Assembly: GCA_024710675.1 (NCBI GenBank)
Contig: JANJUH010000153.1
Span: 1 to 12,247 of the forward strand
DNA: 12,247 nucleotides
Source of the DNA: Lysobacterales bacterium
Lineage (GTDB): Bacteria; Pseudomonadota; Gammaproteobacteria; Xanthomonadales; SZUA-5
Direction: 5' to 3'
Shown here in pieces: positions 6,010-12,247 of this stretch. The translations under genes were made by a program, and so were the position numbers. Positions within the stretch are counted from its first letter, which is position 1. Every line of letters starts with the position of its first letter. The notes under the pieces were generated by a model that worked only from the letters and a program-made list of their open reading frames with translations, was not told the origin of the DNA and ran no database searches.

Positions 6010-6357
6010 ATGGAATCCCGCGACGCCATCGTTGCCGCCATCCTGTCCATCCCGCGCGGCAGTGTTCGCGCCTATGGCGAGGTGGCGCGGCGTGCCGGAT
6101 TGCCCGGCCGGGCGCGCCTGGTCGCGCGCGTGCTGGCCGAGCAGCCCGAGGGCAGCCGGCTGCCCTGGCACCGGGTGGTGCGCAGCGGTGGGCGTATCGC
6201 CTTTGCACCGGGCAGCGCCGATTTCGATCGCCAGCGCGAGCGGCTCGAGGCCGAGGGCTGCCGGGTCAGCGACAGCGGGCGCGTGATTCCGAAGGCCGAG
6301 CCTGCCGCGCAGAGCCTCGATCGTTTGATCTGGGATCCCGTGGGGGTTCCGACGTGA
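6010..6357 (+). CDS. Alkyltransferase-like protein (MGMT family, catalytic Cys replaced by Trp)
   Basis: The 115-residue protein has only the DNA-binding domain of O6-methylguanine-DNA methyltransferases. The MGMT active site PCHRV reads PWHRVV here (Trp53), the hallmark of the alkyltransferase-like (ATL) group, which includes E. coli YbaZ and S. pombe Atl1. Other family positions are present: Tyr22 in RAYGEVARRAG (nucleotide-flipping tyrosine) and an arginine-rich recognition stretch GLPGRARLVARVL. ATL proteins bind O6-alkylguanine, flip and bend the DNA without removing the alkyl group, and hand the lesion to nucleotide excision repair. The protein cannot be a direct-reversal enzyme because the acceptor cysteine is absent. 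An unusual tail of about 25 residues follows residue 90. Its stop overlaps the GTG start of the rhomboid gene (GTGA), so the two are co-transcribed. Confidence 0.92.
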   Translation: MESRDAIVAAILSIPRGSVRAYGEVARRAGLPGRARLVARVLAEQPEGSRLPWHRVVRSGGRIAFAPGSADFDRQRERLEAEGCRVSDSGRVIPKAEPAAQSLDRLIWDPVGVPT

Positions 6358-6995
6358 GTCCGATGCCGCCGGTCACCCGTGCGCTGCTGATCCTGTGCAT
6401 CGCGCTCTACGGCTTGCAGATCTGGGGTTGGGGCGATTTCCTGCTGACCCACTTCGCGCTGTGGCCGCCTTCGGACGGTCGCTTCGTGCCGGGCATCGGC
6501 CAGCCGCCGCCCTTCCAGCTCTGGCAGCTGCTGAGCTACGGCTTCCTGCACGGCAGCCCGATGCACATTCTCTTCAATTGCCTGGCGCTGTGGATGTTCG
6601 GCAGCGACCTCGAGCGCTTCTGGGGCCCGGGGCCCTTCCTGCGCTTCGTGCTGGCCTGCATCGTCGGGGCCGGCGTGGCGCAGCTCGGCGTCGCCATGCT
6701 CTCCGGCGAGCCGTACCCGACCGTCGGCATCTCGGGCGGCGTGTACGGCGTGTTGCTCGGTTTCGGCTGGATGTTCCCCAACCGCATCATCATGCCGCTG
6801 TTCCCACCAATCCCGATGAAGGCGCGCATCGCGGTCTTCCTGTTCGCGGCGATCGAGATCTACCTCGGCGTCTTCGCCCGCGGCGGCGGCATCGCCCACT
6901 TCGCGCACCTGGGCGGCCTGGCGACGGGCTGGGTGATGATCGAGTACTGGCGCGGGCGGCTGCCGGTCAAGCCGAAGCGCATCTTGCGCTATTGA
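6354..6995 (+). CDS. Rhomboid-family intramembrane serine protease
   Basis: The 213-residue protein has about six membrane helices, the minimal bacterial rhomboid core. The catalytic pair is visible: Ser127 in the GISGGVYG motif (G-x-S-G) and His185 in IAHFAHLGGLATGW. The oxyanion and structural motif HGSPMHILFN gives His66, His71 and Asn75, matching His145, His150 and Asn154 of E. coli GlpG. Such enzymes cleave transmembrane substrates inside the membrane, but the substrate here is unknown. GTG 6354 is preferred over ATG 6363 because GGGGG at 6342-6346 lies seven bases upstream and because it overlaps the stop of the ATL gene. Translational coupling to a DNA-repair gene probably reflects operon packing rather than a shared pathway. 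The gene ends 16 bases before a large inverted repeat that could terminate it. Confidence 0.93.
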   Translation: MSPMPPVTRALLILCIALYGLQIWGWGDFLLTHFALWPPSDGRFVPGIGQPPPFQLWQLLSYGFLHGSPMHILFNCLALWMFGSDLERFWGPGPFLRFVLACIVGAGVAQLGVAMLSGEPYPTVGISGGVYGVLLGFGWMFPNRIIMPLFPPIPMKARIAVFLFAAIEIYLGVFARGGGIAHFAHLGGLATGWVMIEYWRGRLPVKPKRILRY

Positions 6996-7010
6996 TCCGC
7001 GGCTGTCGCC

Positions 7011-7071
7011 GGAGCGCCCTCCGGGCGCGATGGGATCGCGGAAAGCGTTCATCGCGCCCGGAGGGCGCTCC
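7011..7071. repeat. Perfect 22-base inverted repeat, REP-like pair, candidate two-way terminator
   Basis: The arms 7011-7032 and 7050-7071 are exact reverse complements across a 17-base loop (7033-7049). Each arm also holds its own small hairpin, GCGCCC-TCC-GGGCGC and its complement, followed or preceded by GATG/CATC. This layout (AGGAGCG, hairpin, CGCGATG) resembles common pseudomonad and xanthomonad REP units set head to head; the resemblance is from memory. It lies between the rhomboid gene and the convergent pcp gene, so a strong RNA hairpin would form on either transcript, though no U-run follows. Confidence 0.9.
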
Positions 7072-7091
7072 TGCATCTCCTCGTAATCAGC

Positions 7092-7739
7092 TCAATCCTC
7101 CCGTCCCCCCGCCACCCGCAACTCCCGCCGCGTCGTCAGCGCGCTCTCGGCCAGCAGGCGCAGTCCGGCAGTGACCAGGTCCACCGCCATGCCAGGGGCG
7201 CCCGGATGCCGTGCGGCCTGGGCCGGCGCATAGGGAATGTGCACGAAGCCGCCGCGCAGGTGCGGGGCGCGGGTGGCGATGTGGTGGGCGAGGGCGTAGG
7301 CGATCTCGTTGCAGACGAAGCTGCCGGCGCTGAGCGACAGCTCGCAGGGGATGCCGGCGGCGAGCAGCCGTGCGCGCATCGCCTTGAGCGGCAGGCGCGT
7401 CAGGTAGGCCTCCGGACCACCGCGCAGCACCGGTCGGTCGACCGGCTGACGCCCGCGATTGTCGGGAATGCGCGCATCGATCAGGTTGACCGCGACCCGC
7501 TCCAGCGAGATCGACGCGCGGCCACCGGCCTGGCCCACGCACAGCACCAGCGCAGGCGCGTGGCGTGCAATCGCGCGCAGCAGGCTGGCGCGGCTGTGGC
7601 CGAAGGCGGTCGGCAGGCGGGCGGTCTCGATGCTATGACCGGCGATGGCCTCGCCCTGCAGCGGCGCGACCGCTTCCCACGAAGGGTTGGTCGCCTCGCC
7701 ACCGAAGGGCTCGAAACCGGTCAGGAGGATGGTCTTCAT
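7092..7739 (-). CDS. pcp: Pyroglutamyl-peptidase I (pyrrolidone-carboxylate peptidase)
   Basis: The 215-residue protein is full length for peptidase family C15. The start MKTILLTGFEPFGG is diagnostic. The catalytic triad is complete at the usual numbering: Glu80 (SISLERVAVNL), Cys143 (LSAGSFVCNEIAY) and His167 (GGFVHIPY). It removes N-terminal pyroglutamate (5-oxoproline) from peptides in the cytosol. The released 5-oxoproline is the substrate of PxpABC encoded upstream in the same island, so the gene set makes and uses the same compound. Its ATG overlaps the stop of the DUF979 gene by four bases (ATGA). It is the last gene of the island and ends 20 bases from the large inverted repeat that probably terminates the transcript. 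Confidence 0.96.
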   Translation of the reverse strand: MKTILLTGFEPFGGEATNPSWEAVAPLQGEAIAGHSIETARLPTAFGHSRASLLRAIARHAPALVLCVGQAGGRASISLERVAVNLIDARIPDNRGRQPVDRPVLRGGPEAYLTRLPLKAMRARLLAAGIPCELSLSAGSFVCNEIAYALAHHIATRAPHLRGGFVHIPYAPAQAARHPGAPGMAVDLVTAGLRLLAESALTTRRELRVAGGRED

Positions 7740-8695
7740 GGCAGCGCCAGCCACCAGATCAGCCCCACGTTGACTGCGAGCAGCGGCAGCGCGGTGCCGA
7801 TCTGCATGCGGATGACGGCGTAGGGATCCTTGAGCCCGAGCAGCGCGACCGGCACGATGTTGAAATTCGCCGCCATCGGCGTCATCAGCGTCCCGCAATA
7901 GCCCGCCAACATGCCGATCGCGGCCAGCGGCGCGGCATGCGCGGCGTGGCCTTCGACCAGGAGCGGCAGCGCGATGCCGGCACTGATCACCGGGAAGGCC
8001 GCGAAGGCATTGCCCATGATCATCGTGAAGCCGGCCATGCCGAGCGCATAGGCCAGCACCAGCAGGAAACGGTTGTCCGCCGGCACGACGCTGGCGACGA
8101 TCGCTGCCAGCGTGTCGCCGACGCCGGCAGCGGCGAACACACTGCCGAGCGTGGCCAGAAGCAGCGGCAGCAACGCCGCCCAGCCGATCGCATCGAAGAG
8201 CCGGCGCGAGCGCTCGAGCGCGACGGTGGCGGGAGCCCGCGTCAGGCGCAGCGCAAAGGCCAGGGCGACGACGCAGGCGAGGGTCAGCGCAATCAGCGTG
8301 TTCTGCTTGGGATCGACGAGCGGCTGGCCATTCCAGCTCAGGTACTTGAAGCCCAGCGTGCCGGCGACGGTGACCAGCGGTAGCACCAGCGCCGGCAGCA
8401 GCAATCGATGGCCAAGACGGCGCGCATCGGCCTCTCGCTGCTGGCGCGCGGCTTCCGCTTCCGCCGGCTCGGCGTGGCCGCTCCAGCCCAGGCCGGCGAT
8501 CAGCGCCAGCGCGATGGCAATTGCACCCAGCAACGCTGCCGGCAGCCAGTCGCCGGCGGCGACCGCGATACCGAGCAGGCCCCAGAAGGCGGTGTTGCCC
8601 CAGCGCTTGGGATGGCCGGCATCGAGCGCCGCGCGCAGCGCGACACCCAGCAGCAGCGCGCCCATCAGCAGGTAGGCGGCGGACAGCGTGATCAT
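7736..8695 (-). CDS. 5-oxoproline transporter, DUF979-family subunit
   Basis: The 319-residue, very hydrophobic protein has about nine to ten membrane segments. A charged cytosolic stretch rich in Ala, Glu and Arg spans residues 74-96, and the conserved core (GYCGTLMTPMAANFNIVPVA at about 265-284) is typical of DUF979. The family nearly always stands beside DUF969, and annotation pipelines name the pair a 5-oxoproline transporter; this neighbourhood of pxpABC and pcp agrees with that. Transport itself is not proven from sequence. The ATG at 8695-8693 overlaps the DUF969 stop by four bases. The open frame extends further upstream to 8779, but that part is antisense or out-of-frame to DUF969 and is excluded. 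It overlaps pcp by four bases downstream. Confidence 0.9.
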   Translation of the reverse strand: MITLSAAYLLMGALLLGVALRAALDAGHPKRWGNTAFWGLLGIAVAAGDWLPAALLGAIAIALALIAGLGWSGHAEPAEAEAARQQREADARRLGHRLLLPALVLPLVTVAGTLGFKYLSWNGQPLVDPKQNTLIALTLACVVALAFALRLTRAPATVALERSRRLFDAIGWAALLPLLLATLGSVFAAAGVGDTLAAIVASVVPADNRFLLVLAYALGMAGFTMIMGNAFAAFPVISAGIALPLLVEGHAAHAAPLAAIGMLAGYCGTLMTPMAANFNIVPVALLGLKDPYAVIRMQIGTALPLLAVNVGLIWWLALP

Positions 8696-9351
8696 CGGCC
8701 CAGCCCCAGCCTGCGCTCGAAGCGGCGGATGCGCACGGCGTGGATCGCGAAGGCGGCGAGCGCCGTCGGGATGCCCCACAGCGCGATCTCGAGCGGCTCG
8801 AGCGGGATGCCGTGCTCGGCGTAGAAGGCCTGCATCAGCAAGACCGCGCCGAAGGCCACGAACACATCCTCGCCGAAAAACAGGACCACGTTGTCCGTGG
8901 CTGCCGCCATCGCGCGGGCATCGTGGCGGCGCTCCTCGCTGGTCGCATCGCGCAGTGCCCCCTCGGCCATTGGCGCCAGCAGCGGGCGTACGCTCTGCGC
9001 CTGGCCACCCAGGCTGGTCAGGCCGATCGCCGCGCTCACCTGGCGCAGGCCAAGGTAGGCGGTCAGCAGTCGTGACAGCGTCGCGCCTTTCATCCGCGCG
9101 ATCCAGCCGGCCGCGTGCTCGCGCAGGCCGTGGCGTTCCAGCACGCCGACCACCGGCAGGGTCAGGAAGACCAGCAGCAGGAAGCGGTTCTTGCGCAGGC
9201 CTTCGCCGAAGAGCTCGAGGATCGCGAGCGGCCCGAAACCGGCCAGCGCGGCGGTGACGATGCCGGCCGCGGAGACCGTCAGTAGCGCATTGATCCGCAG
9301 CGCGAAGCCGAGGACGACGACCAGGATGCCGGCGAGCGGCCAGTAGTTCAT
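8692..9351 (-). CDS. 5-oxoproline transporter, DUF969-family subunit
   Basis: The 219-residue membrane protein has about five to six hydrophobic helices (residues 4-40, 57-72, 95-115, 152-175 and 186-206). The family-like blocks are RKNRFLLLVFLTLPVVGVLE (about 53-72), YLGLRQVSAAIGLTSLGGQA (about 99-118) and ATDNVVLFFGEDVFVAFGAV (about 151-170). DUF969 and DUF979 are thought to make one two-part importer for 5-oxoproline. Its start codon shares one base with the pxpA stop (TGATG), and its stop overlaps the DUF979 start (ATGA), so the transporter is translationally linked on both sides to the enzymes. The overlap pattern fixes the ATG at 9351-9349. The family assignment is firm; the substrate assignment rests on context. 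Confidence 0.9.
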   Translation of the reverse strand: MNYWPLAGILVVVLGFALRINALLTVSAAGIVTAALAGFGPLAILELFGEGLRKNRFLLLVFLTLPVVGVLERHGLREHAAGWIARMKGATLSRLLTAYLGLRQVSAAIGLTSLGGQAQSVRPLLAPMAEGALRDATSEERRHDARAMAAATDNVVLFFGEDVFVAFGAVLLMQAFYAEHGIPLEPLEIALWGIPTALAAFAIHAVRIRRFERRLGLGR

Positions 9352-10109
9352 CAGGATGTTCCCGGCGCAGCGATCCGGTAGCCCGCCGCGCGGATCGCCC
9401 GGTTCAGTTGCGCGGCGAAGGTGGCCGCATCGGGGCGGTCGCCGTGCAGGCAGATGGTGTCAGCCTGCAGTTCAAGGGTGCTGCCGTCGTCGGCCGTGAC
9501 CTGGCCTGCCTCCAACAAGGACAGCACCTGCTCCGCGGCGAGCCCGGGATCGTCGATCACCGCATGGGCTTCGCTGCGCGGCACCAGCGTGCCATCGGGC
9601 CGGTAGCGGCGATCGGCGAAGGCTTCGGCGGCTGTCACCAGTCCGGCCTCATGGGCCGCCGTGAGGGAAGCCGAAGTGGAGAGACCGAACAGGCGCAGTG
9701 TCGGGTCGATCGAGTACACGGTCCTGGCGATCGCGGCGGCCAGTACGGGATCGACCGCCGAGCGGTTGTAGAGCGCGCCGTGAGGCTTGACGTGGGCCAG
9801 TCGCGTGCCCGCCCTTGCGGCGACGTCAGCCAGCGCCCCGACCTGCTCCCGGATTGAATGGAGGAGTTCATCGAGGGACATGTCGATCGGCCTGCGACCG
9901 AATCCGGCGCGATCGGGATAGGAGGGATGCGCACCGATCGCGACGCCGTGATCGAGGCACAGGCGCACCGTGGCCGCCATCGTGCGCGCATCGCCGGCAT
10001 GGCCGCCGCAGGCGATCGAGGCCGAGCTGATCCACCGGATCACGCCAGCGTCGTCGCCGCAGTCCTCGCCGAGGTCGGCGTTGAAGTCGATGGTGCGGTG
10101 CAGGGTCAT
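9351..10109 (-). CDS. pxpA: 5-oxoprolinase subunit PxpA (LamB/YcsF family)
   Basis: The 252-residue protein carries the family blocks in order: TIDFNADLGED (residues 6-15), SASIACGGHAGD (29-40), IGAHPSYPDRAGFGRR (58-73), HVKPHGALYN (106-115) and, near the end, TICLHGDRPDA. PxpA is one of three subunits of the ATP-dependent bacterial 5-oxoprolinase, which opens 5-oxoproline to L-glutamate and so clears a damage product of glutamine and glutamate metabolism. It is followed at once by the transporter genes. It is separated from pxpC upstream by a 224-base gap holding a REP-like element, which is unusual for genes of one enzyme. No good Shine-Dalgarno precedes the ATG at 10109; the upstream minus-strand bases read CCGGATCCACCTGCAC. 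It is cytosolic, with no signal peptide. Confidence 0.95.
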   Translation of the reverse strand: MTLHRTIDFNADLGEDCGDDAGVIRWISSASIACGGHAGDARTMAATVRLCLDHGVAIGAHPSYPDRAGFGRRPIDMSLDELLHSIREQVGALADVAARAGTRLAHVKPHGALYNRSAVDPVLAAAIARTVYSIDPTLRLFGLSTSASLTAAHEAGLVTAAEAFADRRYRPDGTLVPRSEAHAVIDDPGLAAEQVLSLLEAGQVTADDGSTLELQADTICLHGDRPDAATFAAQLNRAIRAAGYRIAAPGTS

Positions 10110-10190
10110 GTGCAGGTGGATCCGGGATCAGCGCCGAGCATGCGACCAGGTCCGTTCGCCTGCCAAGCGAGGATGCTGGCGGGATCGGCG

Positions 10191-10210
10191 ACACGCGTGG
10201 GTTGGCGTGT
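10191..10210. repeat. Small hairpin in the pxpC-pxpA gap
   Basis: ACACGC (10191-10196) and GCGTGT (10205-10210) enclose an eight-base loop. It lies between the pxpA start and the REP-like element and could be part of a larger dispersed repeat or of the pxpA leader. Only weak evidence supports function. Confidence 0.4.
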
Positions 10211-10243
10211 TCAGGGAGGGCTTCTCGCGTCTGGCGTCCAACA

Positions 10244-10308
10244 GCGTCCGGATGAATCCGGACCCACAACCGCTCCGCACACCGGTGGGTCGGCATTCGT
10301 GCCGACGC
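10244..10308. repeat. REP-like inverted pair (copy 2 of the 65-base element), inside the pxp operon
   Basis: This matches the element at 4096-4160 base for base in layout and has the same total length. The left unit (minus strand, 10267 to 10244) has stem GTCCGGA/TCCGGAC. The right unit (10285 to 10308) has GTGG, then GTCGGCA-TTCG-TGCCGAC, then GC. The right loop is TTCG here instead of TTCA, giving a stable UUCG-type tetraloop in RNA. By hand alignment, homology runs without gaps from 10236 to 10322 (versus 4088-4174), about 76 of 87 bases identical. It fills the gap between pxpC and pxpA. Confidence 0.88.
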
Positions 10309-10333
10309 TTCTGCCACTTGCCGCTTCCATCCC

Positions 10334-11302
10334 CTACGCCCGATGCGTCAGCGCCGACAACAGCCGCTGCAGGCGGCGCTGGCGTTCGGCGAGGAGGGTG
10401 TGGGCCTGCTCCAGTCCAACCGTCTCGAAGCGGATGCGCGCACCGGGCCGCAGGCGGGCGAGGCGGGGCAGGTCGATGCTGGCGACGGCCGCGACGAGCG
10501 GGTAGCCGCCGACGGTCTGGGCGTCGCGCAGGAGCACGATCGGTCCGCCATCGGGCGGGCATTGCACGAGCCCGGGCGCGACGCCGGCGGAGATTCGCTG
10601 GCCTGCCGAGCCGATGTCGAGTGCCGGCCCCTCCAGGCGCAGTCCCATGCGTCCCGATTGCGGGGCGATGCGCCATTCGGCATCGGTCAGTCGCAGGCAC
10701 GCCGCGGCGTCGATCGGCAGCAGGCGGATCGGCCGGCCGTTGTCCCAGGCCAGCAGGTCGCGCACCTGCCAGCGTTCGGACCAGATCGGCGCGCTCGCCC
10801 GTATCCGTCCCAGGAGCGCCTGCGCGACCGCGGGCGCCGGTCCGAGCGGAAGGCGATCGCCAGCCGCCAACGCGCGTCCCTTCCAGCCGCCGAAACCGGC
10901 GGTGAGATCGGTCGAGCGACTGCCGAGCACCGCTGGCACGGCGATGCCGCCGGCGATGGCCAGCCAGGAACGGGCACCGCCCGGCAGGCGCGAGATGATC
11001 ATTGTCGCACCGCGGGCGATCGCCACGCGGCGCCACATCGGTACCGGCATGCCATCGACCACCGCCTCGCAGGCCGCGCCGGCCAGGGCGATCACTGTCG
11101 TGGCGTGGAAATGCAGGCGAGGGCCGGTCAGCGTGATCTCGATGCCGGCGGCGGCCGGATCGTTGCCGACCAGCGCATTGGCTATTCCCAACGCGTCAGG
11201 GTCGAGCGCGCCGCCGACCGCCACGCCGAGGTGCCGGTACCCCGGCCGGCCCTGGTCCTGCACCGAGCTCAGCGTGCCGGCCGACAGCACATCGATGCTC
11301 AT
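10334..11302 (-). CDS. pxpC: 5-oxoprolinase subunit PxpC (biotin-dependent carboxyltransferase-like, KipA/AHS2)
   Basis: The 322-residue protein opens with the family signature LSSVQDQGRPGYRHLGVAVG (residues 11-30) and continues with GGALDPDALGIANALVGND and IEITLTGPRLHF. Later blocks include WLAIAGGIAVPAVLGSRSTD, WRIAPQSGRMGLRLEGP and the C-terminal RDAQTVGGYPLVAAVASIDL; the 'D.QT.GGYP' and 'Q.GRMG.RL.G' stretches are typical of AHS2 proteins. PxpC works with PxpB, and the PxpBC pair is thought to phosphorylate 5-oxoproline for PxpA. Relatives in Bacillus (KipA, KipI) were first described as kinase regulators. The ATG at 11302-11300 overlaps the pxpB stop by four bases. The frame stays open upstream of it but there it is an antisense or out-of-frame reading of pxpB. 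Separate pxpB and pxpC genes, not a fusion, are present. Confidence 0.95.
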   Translation of the reverse strand: MSIDVLSAGTLSSVQDQGRPGYRHLGVAVGGALDPDALGIANALVGNDPAAAGIEITLTGPRLHFHATTVIALAGAACEAVVDGMPVPMWRRVAIARGATMIISRLPGGARSWLAIAGGIAVPAVLGSRSTDLTAGFGGWKGRALAAGDRLPLGPAPAVAQALLGRIRASAPIWSERWQVRDLLAWDNGRPIRLLPIDAAACLRLTDAEWRIAPQSGRMGLRLEGPALDIGSAGQRISAGVAPGLVQCPPDGGPIVLLRDAQTVGGYPLVAAVASIDLPRLARLRPGARIRFETVGLEQAHTLLAERQRRLQRLLSALTHRA

Positions 11303-12000
11303 GGTGCCTCCAGGGCGGCAAAGCGATCGGCATCGATCGCCACGAAGCGCACAAGGTCGCCCGGTGCGAAACGTGCCGGGGGATCTGCGCAGGGGTCGAA
11401 GAGGCGCAGCGGCGTGCGCCCGATCAGACGCCAGCCGCCGGGCGCGGCATCCGGGTAGATCCCGGTCTGGGCGCCGCCGATGCCCACCGAGCCTGCCGGC
11501 ACCCGCGTCCTCGGCGTCGCGAGGCGCGGCATCGCGAGCACGGGATCGAGGCCCAGCAGGTAGGGAAAGCCGGGGCGGAAGCCGATCATCGCGACGCGGT
11601 AGCAAGGTGCGCAGTGGCGGGCGATGATCTCGTCGGTGGCCAGGCCCAGGTGCGTGGCCATCGCGGCGAGATCCGGGCCGTGCTCGCCGCCGTAGCAGAC
11701 CGGGACGTTGTGCTCGCGCCCGCTCGCGGCGCCGCGGACATCCAGGCTTTCGAGCAGTGGCGCCAGTCGCTCGCGCAGCCACGCTTCAGCCCGCGGGGCT
11801 TCGCGGTCGCACGCGCTCGGATCGTAGTGGACGGCCACGCTGGCATTGGCCGGAACGATGTCGACGATGGCCGGGATGGCTGCAGCGCGAATCCGCGCGG
11901 CGAGTGCCAGCGCGGCGGCGTTCACGGCGGGATCGATGCGCTCGCCGAACTCGATCAGCAGCGCACGGTCGCCGAGCGAGCGGATTGCCGGATCAGTCAT
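11299..12000 (-). CDS. pxpB: 5-oxoprolinase subunit PxpB (carboxyltransferase-like, KipI/AHS1)
   Basis: The 233-residue protein has the AHS1 hallmarks: an opening MTDPAIRSLGDRALLIEFGE, the central VPVCYGGEHGPDLAAMATHL (99-118), MIGFRPGFPYLLGL (138-151), then PRLATPRTRVPAGSVGIGGA (158-177), QTGIYPDAAPGGWRLIGRTP (178-197) and a closing FAPGDLVRF. It forms a complex with PxpC in the three-part 5-oxoprolinase. The ATG at 12000-11998 gives the normal family N-terminus. The frame is open upstream to about 12231, but that stretch is translated repeat DNA and is not part of the protein. No clear Shine-Dalgarno is seen. It is the first gene of the island, and the 247 bases before it hold repeats but no recognisable promoter. 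Confidence 0.95.
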   Translation of the reverse strand: MTDPAIRSLGDRALLIEFGERIDPAVNAAALALAARIRAAAIPAIVDIVPANASVAVHYDPSACDREAPRAEAWLRERLAPLLESLDVRGAASGREHNVPVCYGGEHGPDLAAMATHLGLATDEIIARHCAPCYRVAMIGFRPGFPYLLGLDPVLAMPRLATPRTRVPAGSVGIGGAQTGIYPDAAPGGWRLIGRTPLRLFDPCADPPARFAPGDLVRFVAIDADRFAALEAP

Positions 12001-12030
12001 TGCCGAAGTGCACGGGCCAGGCTGGATCTT

Positions 12031-12053
12031 CCCCTCTCCTCCGTGGGAGAAGG
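12031..12053. repeat. Decayed member of the CCCCTCTCC hairpin family
   Basis: CCCCTCTCC, then TCCGT, then GGGAGAAGG keeps the arms of the two intact copies downstream but with substitutions. Its orientation matches the copy at 12161-12185. It lies only about 30 bases upstream of the pxpB start on the minus strand, inside what should be its leader or promoter. Confidence 0.65.
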
Positions 12054-12112
12054 TCGCCCCAGGGCCGGATGTGGGGAGGAAGCTACGGAGCACGTGCCCC
12101 CCTCTCCCCCGG

Positions 12113-12137
12113 CCCCTCTCCCACGAGGGGAGAGGGG
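12113..12137. repeat. Palindromic repeat, copy A (stem CCCCTCTCCC/GGGAGAGGGG)
   Basis: A 10-base perfect stem encloses the loop ACGAG. The whole 25 bases are the exact reverse complement of 12161-12185, giving a second-order inverted repeat. Such pyrimidine-rich palindromes are common dispersed intergenic repeats in proteobacteria, and I see no gene of their own in them. Confidence 0.92.
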
Positions 12138-12160
12138 AGCAAGGTGCCGAACGCTTGAAG

Positions 12161-12185
12161 CCCCTCTCCCCTCGTGGGAGAGGGG
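12161..12185. repeat. Palindromic repeat, copy B (inverted copy of A)
   Basis: The same 10-base stem CCCCTCTCCC/GGGAGAGGGG encloses the loop CTCGT, the reverse complement of copy A's loop. Copies A and B are separated by 23 bases. The last 62 bases of the window (12186-12247) are open in every frame and too short to assign; a minus-strand gene could end inside these repeats. Confidence 0.92.
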
Positions 12186-12247
12186 TTGGGGAGAGGGGGC
12201 GGGCCAAGGCTCGTGGCAGGCCTCGCAGCAACAGCTTGCCGATGCGC

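Noticed and set aside
8696..8779. N-terminal extension of the DUF979 protein
   Set aside because: The extension is a shadow of the DUF969 gene, and the ATG at 8695 makes an ATGA overlap and begins a membrane helix.
12001..12231. N-terminal extension of PxpB by about 77 residues
   Set aside because: The added peptide is translated palindromic repeat; homologues begin at the RSLGDRALLIEFG region, matching the ATG at 12000.

Overview
The window is GC-rich DNA with tightly packed genes, many of them joined by 1 to 4 base stop/start overlaps. A lipid A acyltransferase shows a Gram-negative bacterium, and MinC is consistent with that. The protein set and the REP-like palindromes and short tandem repeats between genes suggest a gammaproteobacterium, most likely near Lysobacterales (Xanthomonadales). 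That placement is an inference from overall feel, not from a database search.

Layout. On the minus strand at the left edge a GNAT acetyltransferase (184-759) overlaps the 5' end of minC, which runs off the window. Divergent from it is a plus-strand two-component pair of the DesK/DesR type (894-2782). A 334-base spacer (2783-3116) follows, packed with tandem repeats of period 7, 9 and 8 and three hairpins. Next comes an LpxL-family lipid A acyltransferase (3117-4037), whose promoter looks leaderless. It converges on a minus-strand pair: a small unrecognised protein (5540-5962) and a CNNM/CBS/CorC-type membrane protein (4191-5492). Between the convergent genes lies a 65-base REP-like pair. Divergent from the small protein is a plus-strand pair: an alkyltransferase-like DNA-repair protein (Trp replacing the MGMT cysteine) and a rhomboid protease (6010-6995).

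The right half (7092-12000, minus strand) is a complete 5-oxoproline (pyroglutamate) island, in transcription order pxpB, pxpC, pxpA, DUF969 and DUF979 transporter subunits, pcp. The peptidase frees N-terminal pyroglutamate from peptides, the two membrane proteins are the family named as a 5-oxoproline transporter, and PxpABC opens 5-oxoproline to glutamate using ATP. Every junction is a stop/start overlap except pxpC-pxpA, where a 224-base gap holds a second copy of the same 65-base REP-like element found at 4096-4160.

I found no CRISPR array, rRNA, tRNA, insertion sequence, transposase or prophage gene. The coding content is ordinary housekeeping and accessory metabolism. The most unusual content is non-coding: two REP-like families, four short-tandem-repeat families, and a split 8-base array in front of the acyltransferase gene.
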